Shown here piece by piece: positions 9,388-18,962 of a stretch of 64,000 nucleotides of DNA. The translations under genes were made by a program, and so were the position numbers. The notes beneath the pieces were generated by a model. That model saw nothing but the letters and a program-made list of their open reading frames with translations. It was not told the DNA's origin and searched no databases. Every line of letters begins with the position of its first letter. Positions within the stretch are counted from its first letter, which is position 1. The stretch spans positions 744,001-808,000 of the forward strand of contig OW568870.1 of assembly GCA_938743325.2 (NCBI GenBank). The letters run 5' to 3'. This stretch comes from Pycnococcus provasolii (Eukaryota > Chlorophyta > Pseudoscourfieldiophyceae > Pseudoscourfieldiales > Pycnococcaceae).

Positions 9388-11517
9388 CTACTCTTTTAAA
9401 ATGCCAGAACGAACCAACACGTCAATCACATCTTGCCGATACTTCCGCAAATAGACTAAAAGTTTTCCACCATTCTGAGGTGGGAGAGGTGTAGCACCGA
9501 TGCTACTCGCGATGCGTGCGATTTCATCCTTCGCACCCGGTATCTCGTCAGGGCTTGCGACGAGCTTCTCCACCTCCATCACCGCATGCCCAAAGTCGGC
9601 AGAATCGACGTCGATCGAGCAGTCGTCCAACGTAAAGGTAATTCGCTCCGTCGCAAATTTTGCGATGGATGCCAACGTCGTGCTGCTGTTTTCGCTCTCG
9701 ATGCGCTCAAGAACTCCTTTCCACGCATCGGCGGACAGTGACGGCTCATGCAAGATCTGTGCAAGTTCAGATGCCACATGCTCGAGTCCAACCACCTCAC
9801 GGAACACCTCTCGCTCTCCGCCAGATCGTGATTCCACGTCTACGGGCAGCTTCAATTCCCACGACGACGACGCAGCTCCCTCGACCTTGCGAGTTCGAAG
9901 CCAACAGTCCGACGCCACGAGCGCGAGGCTCGGCACGTCGTAGTACTCATCAACGAAACGGGTCACTTTCTCACTGTCGAGTCCCCCACCGAGGCGTGAC
10001 ACCGACTCTCTCATCGTCTGCAAATCACTCGGTGGGGCGAATTTCCTTTCCACCTCGATGCACCGATCAGAAATGCCCACGACATGCTTGGCGATCTCCG
10101 CGCCAATCGCGTCCGCCGGACCTGCCGCCTTTCCTAAGCAGCAGCTGACGGCAGTCACACGCTTACACGGCGATGACACGATTCGCATGTCATCGCTGCC
10201 AACTGTCGTCACGCATGCCATTGTCTCGTGCCCTTCATTTGCAAATGTCACGCCGCCGAGCAAGTTGCGGCCGATATCTGCAAGCTTTGAAGCCATTTCG
10301 GCGTCTCCTCCTGATGCCAGCCACTCGGCAATTTCCTCGGAGCTAACATTCTCGGGCATCAGGTCGTTTGGTCCTCCTCCAATCTTGATGAAGTATCGAC
10401 CGCCGAGGTTGTCGTAACGCACCGGCGGGAGCAGGTAGACGCTCGTTGCCTCCGTCTTACTCTGCTCATTGCCGGACACCGACGCGCCGCCACCTTCCTC
10501 GAATCGGTACTTGAGGGTGGGCATGACTTTCTCGAGCTCGTGTGCGGTGCTTTCTGAAATCTCGAGAAGGGCGACAGTTCTTCTGGAGACGGAAACGCCG
10601 TCAAGTTTACCCTCCACCATACCATCAGCCAGAGCACGCGTGTGAGCACCCGCTGTCACCAAGCACTTGTCCACGACAAGCATAGCCCCGGTGCTGAGCT
10701 CCACGAACACGCCACCGCTGCCACCACCGGTGCTGTCCAGTACTTCGATGCTTTGCACCGCCGCCGGTACGACGTGTATACGGTCTGAGTGACGTCTACG
10801 CGCGTACTCGAGCTGTGCTTCGATCATCGCGTTCGGTTCAAGCCAGCCAGCCGAGTCGTCGTACAAGGCGGCGTCACAACCTGTCGCCGGCGTCAGAAAC
10901 GCAAATCGTTCTCTCACGTCGTCCAGCAACTCAAGCTCGCACCCCGCCGTCTGCGCAGCCTTCGCCGCGCGCTCGACGAACGTCCTAGGTCCCACGACGA
11001 GCGCACCGCTCTTATGGAAAAAGTTGCATCCAGACTCGCGTTCAATTTCAGCAAACGCCGCAAGAGACGCGGCGTTGCGCACACTCCACTTTGCGTCTCC
11101 CTCGGCATCCGCCGCACGGATCAGACGCGCTAAGTCGTGGTGCGACCCGCGTGTTCCCGCCTGTGTCCCATCGATGACGTAAACTTGCGCGAGTGCGTCG
11201 GCCGACGTCCTCTCCAGGATATGTCTCGCGGCGGCTGATCCGATCGGTCCCGCGCCCACGATTGCTATGGACTGGGCTTTCGACGACGACGACGACCCTA
11301 ACCGTGAGGGTGGAGAAGTTGCCGCCACCATCACCCTCGCTGAACAAGCTCTCGCCTTCGAAGGTGCCGCTGGACAAGCTCGTGCGTTCATCCACCCACT
11401 CCCGGACAGTCTTTGGCGGCGACGAGTGACGAGTGACGCGAGGAGGGGGAAGGGGAAAGCCCGGGAGGGGAGGGGAGGGGGAGGGAGAAAGAATACCTGC
11501 TGCGATGGAGGGGCCAT
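9388..11517 (-). CDS. FAD-dependent oxidase (DAO/sarcosine oxidase-like) fused to a CYTH/thiamine-triphosphatase-like domain
   Basis: 709 residues in one open frame. Residues 1-80 are Pro/Arg/Ser/Ala-rich and look like an organelle-targeting leader. SIAIVGAGPIGSAAARHILE (residues 83-102) is the Rossmann dinucleotide-binding fold of a DAO-family amine oxidase. That domain (sarcosine/N-methyl-tryptophan/pipecolate-oxidase-like) continues to about residue 470. From about residue 486 the sequence becomes a CYTH domain: CIEVERKF (the ExExK signature), YYDVPS, CWLRTRK, WELKLP, a late VMEVEKLV acidic strand, then KLLVYLRKYR, as in thiamine triphosphatases. CYTH enzymes hydrolyse or cyclise triphosphates in an eight-strand tunnel. 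I know of no common family with this order. The fusion is one uninterrupted frame and both halves keep key motifs. Substrates are unknown. Confidence 0.8.
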   Translation of the reverse strand: MAPPSQQVFFLPPPPLPSRAFPFPLLASLVTRRRQRLSGSGWMNARACPAAPSKARACSARVMVAATSPPSRLGSSSSSKAQSIAIVGAGPIGSAAARHILERTSADALAQVYVIDGTQAGTRGSHHDLARLIRAADAEGDAKWSVRNAASLAAFAEIERESGCNFFHKSGALVVGPRTFVERAAKAAQTAGCELELLDDVRERFAFLTPATGCDAALYDDSAGWLEPNAMIEAQLEYARRRHSDRIHVVPAAVQSIEVLDSTGGGSGGVFVELSTGAMLVVDKCLVTAGAHTRALADGMVEGKLDGVSVSRRTVALLEISESTAHELEKVMPTLKYRFEEGGGASVSGNEQSKTEATSVYLLPPVRYDNLGGRYFIKIGGGPNDLMPENVSSEEIAEWLASGGDAEMASKLADIGRNLLGGVTFANEGHETMACVTTVGSDDMRIVSSPCKRVTAVSCCLGKAAGPADAIGAEIAKHVVGISDRCIEVERKFAPPSDLQTMRESVSRLGGGLDSEKVTRFVDEYYDVPSLALVASDCWLRTRKVEGAASSSWELKLPVDVESRSGGEREVFREVVGLEHVASELAQILHEPSLSADAWKGVLERIESENSSTTLASIAKFATERITFTLDDCSIDVDSADFGHAVMEVEKLVASPDEIPGAKDEIARIASSIGATPLPPQNGGKLLVYLRKYRQDVIDVLVRSGILKE

Positions 11518-11832
11518 GGTGAGCGGTCTCCCTGTCTCCCTGTGCTGTGCTAGAAGTCCGACGTGCTCCGAGAAGGCGTGAATGTGATGGTGACGGGATG
11601 AAGTTCACTACCCTAGTGTTACGAGACTAAAGTGTACCTTTTTAAAATTCTTCATGTTTCTTCGTGTTTCATGTTTAAACAACTTATTCACCTGCTTGCC
11701 CGTATATGAACGCTGCCGTATATGCTCACGTGTATGTGCCCATACGGTTCAAGCGCACCTCTTATTGCGTCACAGCTCATATGAACAATAATTTAAACAC
11801 CAAACAAATTGACGCACTCAGAATGATTCGGC
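11518..11832. other. Spacer between the FAD-CYTH gene and LCIB
   Basis: About 315 bp, AT-richer than the coding DNA, with a T-run and ATG-poor sequence (11636-11800). It is the upstream region of the minus-strand FAD-CYTH gene and the 3' side of LCIB. No gene seen. Confidence 0.4.
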
Positions 11833-12633
11833 TCAGTTGAACGTAAGCTCCGACAGCAAGTCCACGGGCTCCTGGCCCTCCTGCAGCACCTGGAAGAACT
11901 TTGGCATGTAGTGGTCCTCGTACGGCGCGGGCATGTTGATCTGGATACCGCCCAAGATGACGAGCTTGCCCGTGCCAAACTTCGTGTTCACGATCCTCAT
12001 CATCTTATCCTTAATAGAGTCATACGCGGCGTGCGTGACGGCCGCGATAGGGTTCGCCGCCGACTTGCACTCCTCGCACCTCGGGGCTATCGCGCTGCGC
12101 AGATACGACTGCTGCATATCGTCCATATCGAACCCAAACGAGTCCCCGGAGCAGCACTGGGCGTAGGCGGCAAGGATAGCTCCACACGAACCGGACTCGG
12201 TTGCCTGTCCGACGCGATGGTACTTGCCAACCTCTCCAGACTTGGAGATGCCGACGTGCGGGCCGAACATGATGAAGACGTGGCCGTCGTCGGGAACGTG
12301 GTGCGAGAAGGCGCCGAAGCCCGTCTTGCCCACGTACGGGGCGCCACCGATACCGCCCATGGGGAACACCTCACCCCAGTACTCCTTCATGATATCCGCG
12401 AGGTCGCCCTTCTCGTTGTTGATCTCGTCCGGGCAGATGGACTGGCCGTAGATGGTGTTATCGCCATCCATGTCATACTTGGACTTGACAACGGCGGTGG
12501 TGCGCTTGAGCACGGCGATGCCCGGCAGCGCACCAGGGAAGTGTGCGTCAAGTGCGTCAGCGACAGGCGTTCCCGGCTCTGGCGTGGTGCTGAGCCAGTT
12601 GAACACTTCGGTGGCGAGTTTCTTGTCGGACAT
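11833..12633 (-). CDS. LCIB-like: LCIB/LCIC-family theta-class carbonic anhydrase
   Basis: 266 residues matching the limiting-CO2-inducible B family, zinc carbonic anhydrases of the algal CO2-concentrating mechanism, throughout. Family-typical segments are AFSHHVPDDGHVFIMFGPHVG (within residues 108-128), TESGSCGAILAAY (145-157) and LVILGGIQINMP near the C-terminus. Likely zinc ligands, by analogy with the known Cys-His-Cys site, are Cys67 (in SICPDE), His111 or His112 and Cys150. The protein starts MSDKKLATEV with no evident transit peptide, unlike Chlamydomonas LCIB, so it may be cytosolic. An alternative is a missed 5' exon. Expression is likely CO2-dependent by analogy only. Confidence 0.85.
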   Translation of the reverse strand: MSDKKLATEVFNWLSTTPEPGTPVADALDAHFPGALPGIAVLKRTTAVVKSKYDMDGDNTIYGQSICPDEINNEKGDLADIMKEYWGEVFPMGGIGGAPYVGKTGFGAFSHHVPDDGHVFIMFGPHVGISKSGEVGKYHRVGQATESGSCGAILAAYAQCCSGDSFGFDMDDMQQSYLRSAIAPRCEECKSAANPIAAVTHAAYDSIKDKMMRIVNTKFGTGKLVILGGIQINMPAPYEDHYMPKFFQVLQEGQEPVDLLSELTFN

Positions 12634-13349
12634 GGTTAACCCGGTGTAATACGAGTGTAATAGGAATACAATGTGTCTAAAAGGTGTTATCCAGAAGGCC
12701 TATGTAAGGCGTATTGCAGGGACCTGGCAATACTGTACGCGTTCTCCGGTGTCCGGGGGGGGGTGCGCGCTTGGCACAGAAGGAACCACCTGGGTGGGAT
12801 TCGTCAGGGAAGGGACGCTCTAAACCTTTAGAGGGACATTTGAGAGGCTGAGAAACGCCGAACACCTTAAAGGTAGGGGGAATGCGGAAACTCACTAGTC
12901 TAAAGAGAGTTCGAGACAAACAATAGACGCATCTGATACGATGTAATGTAAACTTTAAGGCTCATCATCATCAGGCTGTTTCTTGCTTGGGGAAAGGGAT
13001 TCGCACTCACGGATGGATGAATCCCACCGGATGGATGGATGGTGAACACCGGACAACTTTCTCTAGTACCCTACTACTTTCTACCAACTAGAACGATGTC
13101 GCCATCCATCACCAATCGGGATCCCGCACGTCCAGTTCCACGGTTCAGTTCCACGGAGGGATGGGACCTGGGACCTGGGACCCCATCGGCCATCGGTGGT
13201 TTCTTTTCTTTCTCACCATTTGGAGTGCCTTCTTGGCTCTCTTCTTCGTCCGTTGCCTTACCTTACCATGGAGATGTGCCTCGCCTCACGGGAATGAGCT
13301 CATCTTTTTGTACATCTGCACGTGCGTCGTGCGTGCGACCTATCGTAAG
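12634..13349. other. Intergenic spacer
   Basis: About 715 bp upstream of LCIB. Small tandem ATGG words occur at 13011-13045 and a GGGACCTGGGACC duplication near 13164-13182. Open frames here are short and compositionally random. No gene supported. Confidence 0.4.
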
Positions 13350-14215
13350 ACCTTAGTCCGACCCGTTTGCTGCACAACCTACAACACGAATAGCATCTCG
13401 CCCGCCAGAGCTCCGCATTCGTCTCAGACGAGCCTGAGGGGCAGCACAGCAAGCACGGGATGCTGGCGCAGGTGAAGAGGCCAACGAGGCAGCAGTTCGC
13501 CTTCTTGTCCCCCTGCGACTTCCGCTTCGCCCGGCCTTCCAACTTGGCCCGCTCATGCTTCAACTTGCGAGCCTCGCGTTCTTGTCTCCTCTCCTCGCTC
13601 GGCGCGAACTCGCCCAGGAAGAGCTCGTTTCGGTCCACAGCGGCTTCCGGGACGCCCGCAACCTCCTCCTTCCGACCGCACGCGGCGCACACCCCATCCT
13701 CCTTGAGGTTGTGCTCCTCTCGAGCAGAAGGGCCGAGCGCAAAAGCCAGCGCAGGCGCCGCCGCTTGTGCTCCCATCGTTCCTTGCGTCGTACTCGTCGT
13801 ACTCCTCCTTGCACGCACGCACGCCGCGAACCAACGGCTCGTCGTACACCCGCGCGACTCCGGTAGTTGGCGGCCGCCGCTTTGTAGGGCAAGTCCCGCA
13901 GTCTGCCAATATATTCTTAAGGTTAGCCTAAGGAAGCTCTTTCGCCCTCGCCTCTCTAGGAGTCCCACCGGCCAAATTGCATTTGCATTGGGCGTACCTG
14001 CACGACGGCAGGAGCGCAACGGACGGGACCGCAGCTGCCGAGTTTTCGAAGGCCGGGGGAGGGGGGGGCGCTTGCAAGGTCCCGAACACAAATCCCGAAT
14101 TCGTCCTCGATAGATGCTTCGAAGCCAGCGCCACGTACAAATACGCGCTGTTGGTGGCGCCATTGAATGGGCTGAACGGTGAATGTGAACGGACGACCGT
14201 TGGAAGAGGTAAATT
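13350..14215 (-). CDS. Unresolved small protein gene, probably spliced or frame-disrupted
   Basis: I do not recognise this protein. Three minus-strand stretches look coding but lie in different frames. (1) 13998-14215 encodes an FNGATNSAYLYVALASKHL-type segment and ends at CAG|GTACGC. (2) After a plausible 95-nt intron (13903-13997, with CTAAC near its 3' end and terminal GGCAG) comes LRDLPYKAAAANYR, then in another frame VYDEPLVRGVRACKEEYDEY. (3) About 13380-13725, in the third frame, encodes EEHNLKEDGVCAACGRKEEV, a charged ERRQEREARKLKHERAKLEG helix and a Cys-rich hydrophobic CCLVGLFTCASIPCLLCC segment. Candidate zinc or membrane features are therefore CAAC and the Cys-rich end. No ATG start is found. 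It could be a real gene with base-call errors or extra small introns, or a decaying gene. Confidence 0.35.
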
Positions 14216-14250
14216 CTATTCACATTACATAACTGAATGAGCGATATTAG

Positions 14251-15543
14251 CTATCGATCGACGTACAAGCCCATCCCGAGTTGGACGGAATCTGACCCCA
14301 ACCTCCATGGCGATTTCCCCAGAATCATGATTGCGCCAATCGGCGCTGCGCATTTCTCAAGCAGGTCCTTGCGAAGCGGTACCGCCTCCGTCTGCTCGGG
14401 CACCCAGACTCCCGCCGGCGTATCTCCAGCAAGCGCCGCGTCGGCGAAAGCTGCCGTCGCCGCACCAACAGCTGTCCTCAGGCTTGGGTGGTTGAATAGA
14501 CTGCACGTGACGGCACCGTCACTCCACTCAATCTCCACTCGCATTGCCACCTTCTCACCCTCGATTTTATCAACCAGACGCACGATAGGATCGCTCAGTG
14601 CTGCCATTGCGCCGGCGAAGGCTCGGCTACGACTCACGGGTCTCGGAAGCTTCGAGAGCAACAACATGGCGCCATTCCAAATTCCTGGACTCGTGCCAAA
14701 TCGCGCACTCACGGAAGGTATACCAAGCGTCTCGTGGCACGTCGCCACCTCGGGCAGATTGTAGAGGAACACCTCACGACTGCCAACGCCCTTGCCAAAG
14801 TCGACGACTCGGCGGTTGGACACGGGATCAACCGTCACTGGCTCGCCATCCTTGAAGCACGTGACATCCTCCGTGGCGAGGAGAAAGGTACTTGCGAGGA
14901 TTGTCGTGCCCACACCGCCAGAGCCTGCGGTGAAGTACGAGAAGAGGAGACGTTCCGGTGTGGGCATATCCTCGCCGCTCTCCTCAGCCGCGGCACGGCG
15001 CTCGTCGAGCATGTCTGCAGCCATGACGTTACTTGCTCCTGGAAAGATTCCTGCGGAAGTCACGGCTGGTACATTCGCCTCTTTCGCTGCGTCAGCGCGT
15101 CCCCGACATCGCATCGTGTACTCCGTGTCGTCCGCAACATCAACGTACGGAACGCCCTTTTCAATGCACGCGTCGAGCGGGTGGCAGTGCTCCAGCCGCT
15201 GGAAAGGTCCCGCGCAGTGCACAAGCAGATCAGCGCCGTCTATAGCGGACTTGACGGACGCCTTGTCATCCGCGTCCGTCTGCAGAAACTTCGCGTTCGC
15301 GAGCGTTGGGTTTTCGTCGAGAGCGCGCGCATAGTTCTCCCTCGATCGTCCCGCAAGCACGAGCTCGACGTTCGGTCTCAAGTTAAGGAGGTTGACAGCG
15401 GTGGATGCGCCTACACGCCCTGTTCCTCCGAGTATGACAACACGCGACGCCGCTTCCCGCGAGGCTGCGAAGGTTGCGGTAGGAGTTATTGGGCGACGGC
15501 AAGAGGACACGCCAAGCCTAGAAGGAGCAAGGAGCGGAGCCAT
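14251..15543 (-). CDS. Saccharopine dehydrogenase-like NAD(P)-binding protein, probably plastid
   Basis: 430 residues. The first 33 residues (Ser/Arg/Pro/Thr-rich) resemble a plastid transit peptide. RVVILGGTGRVGASTAVNLL (34-53) is a GxxGxxG Rossmann motif, followed by LVLAGRSRENY, a TDADDKASV beta-alpha unit and VHCAGPFQ, the arrangement seen in saccharopine-dehydrogenase-like oxidoreductases of plants (conserved chloroplast family). The C-terminal domain holds TAGSGGVGTTIL and GTSPGIWNGAM. It lacks clear lysine-pathway specificity determinants, so calling it a lysine enzyme would be unsafe. ATG 15543 is the first Met. It is head to head with the hydroxylase gene, 269 bp apart. Confidence 0.8.
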   Translation of the reverse strand: MAPLLAPSRLGVSSCRRPITPTATFAASREAASRVVILGGTGRVGASTAVNLLNLRPNVELVLAGRSRENYARALDENPTLANAKFLQTDADDKASVKSAIDGADLLVHCAGPFQRLEHCHPLDACIEKGVPYVDVADDTEYTMRCRGRADAAKEANVPAVTSAGIFPGASNVMAADMLDERRAAAEESGEDMPTPERLLFSYFTAGSGGVGTTILASTFLLATEDVTCFKDGEPVTVDPVSNRRVVDFGKGVGSREVFLYNLPEVATCHETLGIPSVSARFGTSPGIWNGAMLLLSKLPRPVSRSRAFAGAMAALSDPIVRLVDKIEGEKVAMRVEIEWSDGAVTCSLFNHPSLRTAVGAATAAFADAALAGDTPAGVWVPEQTEAVPLRKDLLEKCAAPIGAIMILGKSPWRLGSDSVQLGMGLYVDR

Positions 15544-15812
15544 AGATGAATGATACCAGGGATGGGATGGGATGTGATGTGGGGGCGGATGAAGGGGGAA
15601 TCCGGAGAAGAAGGGGGAGCTCCGGGAGGGGGAGATAGATGTGTGGTGGAGAATCTACATAAGGGGAGAGGGGAGAGGGTCTGGGGATCCACACGTTGAC
15701 GTTGACGTTGAGAGAACACACTCCGCGGACGGACGCGGGCGGGGGTGACGTATTTAGTTTCCAATTTTTCTTTCCCGGATTCTTCCTCTGGATTTTCCTG
15801 GATCCAAAAGAA

Positions 15813-16817
15813 ATGGAATACGCCATGCTCCCGCTCGCCTTCGCGTGTGTGATACTCGCAGGCTTCGAAGTGCTCGCGCGTCTCGTCGTGCCAGTCATGG
15901 GAAACGTGCTCACACGAACAATGCAGGACAAAAGCAGACGCAGCGTACCCGTGCAGTCCTCGCACCACGACAAGTTCGACGCCGTAGACTGGCTCTGCAT
16001 CACCTTCTCGCGGTGCATAACAGTGCCCTTCGTGTACCACCTGCTCGTGTACTGCTGTGTAAGCCCATGTGTGTTGTGGCCAGGGGGTACGGGAGGAAAC
16101 AACGACAACTTTCCGCAGAACATGCCAGCGGCGCTCTTCACCGCAGACGGATTCGTGGATGCGAACGCCGCGATCGTCGAGTTCCTCGCCGAGAACGTGA
16201 TCGCGGGCAATGCGACAAAAGTTGTGACGGCAGGTGCTACGAAGACAGCTTGGGATGCGAACCTTGGCAAAACGACCTCGGCGATCGTGCACTACGCGGT
16301 CTCGGTCATCCTTATGTACGTCACGTACGACTTCTTCTACTACTGGTTTCACCGAACGCTTCACCTGCGTTCGCTGTACAAGTTCGTGCACAAGCACCAC
16401 CACCGACAACACGCTCCGACGAGAGGGAACCTTGACGCCATAAACGTGCATCCCTTCGAATTCATCTGCGGCGAGTACAACCACCTGCTTGCAGTGAGCC
16501 TCGTGGGAAACGGCATGCGCGCCGCCGGCCTTGGCGGTGTGCCGATTGGCGCAATTCTCACCTTTGTGGTTCTCGGCGGTGCGCTTGCGAGCCTGAATCA
16601 CACGCGATTCAACGTGCGATTTGGCGCGTTCTCGCGTCTCTATTCCTTCGCCCACCCAAAGAAGGGTGGTGCAACACCTGCCTACGAGGTGGCGGCGCAT
16701 GACGTGCACCATCGTCTGCCCACCAAGAATTACGGGCAGTACTTGATGATTTACGACATGATGTTTGGGTCATACGAGCGGCTGGTCGACAAGACCAGCT
16801 CATCCAAATCTATGTAA
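15813..16817 (+). CDS. Fatty acid hydroxylase/sterol desaturase superfamily membrane enzyme
   Basis: 334 residues from the first ATG (15813, aaaagaaATGG context); the open frame upstream has no Met. It is an integral membrane di-iron oxygenase. The histidine clusters are HRTLH (in FFYYWFHRTLHLRSL), HKHHHRQH and the C-terminal HDVHHRLPTKNYGQY. Hydrophobic helices occur near residues 3-25, 65-85, 160-180 and 230-260, with the His clusters on the cytosolic face. This pattern covers C-4 and C-5 sterol desaturases, fatty-acid 2-hydroxylases and related enzymes. The substrate is not assignable from motifs. The gene ends 25 bp from its convergent neighbour. Confidence 0.85.
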   Translation: MEYAMLPLAFACVILAGFEVLARLVVPVMGNVLTRTMQDKSRRSVPVQSSHHDKFDAVDWLCITFSRCITVPFVYHLLVYCCVSPCVLWPGGTGGNNDNFPQNMPAALFTADGFVDANAAIVEFLAENVIAGNATKVVTAGATKTAWDANLGKTTSAIVHYAVSVILMYVTYDFFYYWFHRTLHLRSLYKFVHKHHHRQHAPTRGNLDAINVHPFEFICGEYNHLLAVSLVGNGMRAAGLGGVPIGAILTFVVLGGALASLNHTRFNVRFGAFSRLYSFAHPKKGGATPAYEVAAHDVHHRLPTKNYGQYLMIYDMMFGSYERLVDKTSSSKSM

Positions 16818-16842
16818 TCAACAAATTTGGTTAAATTAATTA

Positions 16843-18732
16843 TCAGAAGAGGTCGTCGTCGGCATCCTCGGCCGCCTCATCTTTTTGAAGGTTCGCTGTC
16901 CAGTCAGTTTGCAGTCGAGCGGCGAGACCCTTGACACGCTGCAGCGTCTGTGGACCCATCGGATTGGGCTTGACTCGTTTCTCCACCACCTCAAAGTACT
17001 TCACGGCATCGTGAATGAGATTCCAGCTCTCTTTCGTCAGAGGCGTGCGGTTGATCCACAAATTTTCCAGCGGCGCCGGCCACCCGTCTTCTGCGGGGGC
17101 GCACCGCAAGGAGCCTTTCTCGTCGTTCGAGGAATCGTGCTGATACTCGGTGTGAGGCGACACTCCGTGAGCATGCAGGAGGTGTAGGCTGAGCGCGTGG
17201 TGCGCTGCACGCATCGCGACATGCAAGCCCCAGTAGCTCATCTCATTCTTCTCGCAACGCTCGAGCACATTACGCACATCGCCGAGCGCCTCCAGAGCAT
17301 CCTGCGCCGCGCTCCCTAGCACCTCGGTGACACTGCCGTTGGCTTTGTTTCTTTTTTGGGAAGTCTGCAGTGCGGTCAATATGACGCGTGGAAGGCAAAT
17401 GAGCTGCAGCTCACGTCCTCGGTGAACCGAAGACGGCACGCCTCGGCGAAGCAGCGCCTCCACGTGCCAGGCGGCGGCGGCGGAAGTCTCAGATGCCCCG
17501 GACGACGTCGATCCGAGAAGCTGAAATACGCTCGCACGTGCCGCCATCAACATCTCGCCGTACCACAGCGCACGGGGTGCATGATCGAGCAGCGCCATCT
17601 GCGCCGCTTCGGCGGACGGCGCCAAGGCCCCGGCGACGTCGTCGAGACGGACACGCATGCACGCGATGAGCAGACGCGTGGCATTGGTGCCCGCGTTGGC
17701 GCCTTCCCAGCAGGCGGCGCCATTTTGTGCGATAATTGGGATTAAGTCGAGCGTAACGTTGAGCTGCGGGTGCACCACGACGTGGCGGTGCTTGGCGTTG
17801 TTGCCTCCGCCATCGCCACTGCCGCCGCCGCCGTCTGTGGAGCAGCAGAGGCCGTGGGCTTCCAAGCTTTCTATCAAGTCCGACCACGTTGGCAAGAAGT
17901 CAAGCGCTAAGGTGCTTGTTGGTGACGACGTCGTCGTGCGCTGGTGGGCACACAGCGATGGCTGCAGAAGAGGCGCACCCTGCAATTGCCCGAAGTGCGA
18001 AGACGCACGGGCGCACGGATTGCCCGTTGCGAGAGACGCGACTGTGTTCGCGCACAGACGAGAGGAAACGTGCGTTCCGTACAGCGCGTTGTGCACAAGC
18101 CACTTGCCAAGTGACTCTGGCACAGGCCTCTCCGCCGCGAGGAGACGGGAGACAAGTACGCCGCATTCGAGAGCGCGCGCGACTGACGTCTGGTCTACCT
18201 CAGCGTTCTCGTTCGCGTCCTTTCCCTTCGTTCCGAACACGTCGCCAAGCGTCGGCCAGGGTGGCGGTTTAGGATGGTCCGTTCCGCTCCTTGCAACGCT
18301 CAACACGTGCCGTGCCGATCTCGGCGCCGCGCCATCGTCGTGCGCGACTTGCTCCTCGACGTACTCGCGAGCGATGCGTTCCATGTCGTCCACCGCTGCA
18401 CCCACCTTCGCGGCCACAGCCTCGGTGGCAGCCTTCGCCTCTTTGCTTGTCGTCTCGACGCGTCGCCTTTTCGTGTTGCCAAGCAGCGAGTCGTCTGAGT
18501 CCGAGTCCGAGTCCGAGTCTGGAGCAGTCGCCTTCGCCCGCGCCGCCTGTGCGTTTCGCTTTTCGCGTTCCATTCTGTCCTTGACGAGTTGGTCGAGGTC
18601 GATTACAGATGTATTTTTGTTATTTTTTTTCGCCCCCACAGTTTTCGCTCCATTCTTTTTGGAGTTTGAGATGGGTACGAGCGGTCGCAGCATGGAGTCG
18701 GAGGAGTCACTCAGAGCTTGTGACACTGGCAT
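16843..18732 (-). CDS. Unrecognised 629-residue protein with an acidic/basic N-terminus
   Basis: I do not firmly recognise it. Start chosen at ATG 18732 (MPVSQALSD); the frame stays open upstream to 18903, but that part is low-complexity. Residues 20-110 carry Lys/Asn-rich and (Asp-Ser)n acidic tracts and a basic KRRR that could act as a nuclear localisation signal. The remainder is helical and Ala/Leu-rich, with RLLAAERPVPESLGKWLVHN and a hinge-like GGGGSGDGGGNN. The last residues are acidic (EDADDDLF). The helical part weakly recalls the CANIN domain of SLF2/FAM178 proteins (SMC5/6 recruiters), but this is only an impression. It is head to head with PIG-Q, 230 bp apart. Confidence 0.6.
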   Translation of the reverse strand: MPVSQALSDSSDSMLRPLVPISNSKKNGAKTVGAKKNNKNTSVIDLDQLVKDRMEREKRNAQAARAKATAPDSDSDSDSDDSLLGNTKRRRVETTSKEAKAATEAVAAKVGAAVDDMERIAREYVEEQVAHDDGAAPRSARHVLSVARSGTDHPKPPPWPTLGDVFGTKGKDANENAEVDQTSVARALECGVLVSRLLAAERPVPESLGKWLVHNALYGTHVSSRLCANTVASLATGNPCARASSHFGQLQGAPLLQPSLCAHQRTTTSSPTSTLALDFLPTWSDLIESLEAHGLCCSTDGGGGSGDGGGNNAKHRHVVVHPQLNVTLDLIPIIAQNGAACWEGANAGTNATRLLIACMRVRLDDVAGALAPSAEAAQMALLDHAPRALWYGEMLMAARASVFQLLGSTSSGASETSAAAAWHVEALLRRGVPSSVHRGRELQLICLPRVILTALQTSQKRNKANGSVTEVLGSAAQDALEALGDVRNVLERCEKNEMSYWGLHVAMRAAHHALSLHLLHAHGVSPHTEYQHDSSNDEKGSLRCAPAEDGWPAPLENLWINRTPLTKESWNLIHDAVKYFEVVEKRVKPNPMGPQTLQRVKGLAARLQTDWTANLQKDEAAEDADDDLF

Positions 18733-18962
18733 GATACGACGCGAGAGAGCGTGACGTGAGAGTCGTGAGAAGTGAGAAGAAGCACCGGTGGGAAAGGAAA
18801 AGTGAAAGGCGCCACGGACGGATCTTCTTGACAATTGTTTTTTGGGTAAAAGAAAAAGAGGGCGGGAAAGGAAAGCAGAGGAAAAGGGAGCAGGAAAGCC
18901 CAAGGGGTTGGAGAAAAACTAGTCTATCATTCGGGGGGCACCAATCTTCCCTCGCTTGGGTC

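Noticed and set aside
13460-14113. Long plus-strand frame opposite the unresolved gene
   Set aside because: Composition is Arg/Ser/Pro-rich and typical of an antisense shadow; no recognisable segment.
15696-15812. N-terminal extension of the hydroxylase frame
   Set aside because: Begins at TTG with no ATG; lies in the divergent promoter region.
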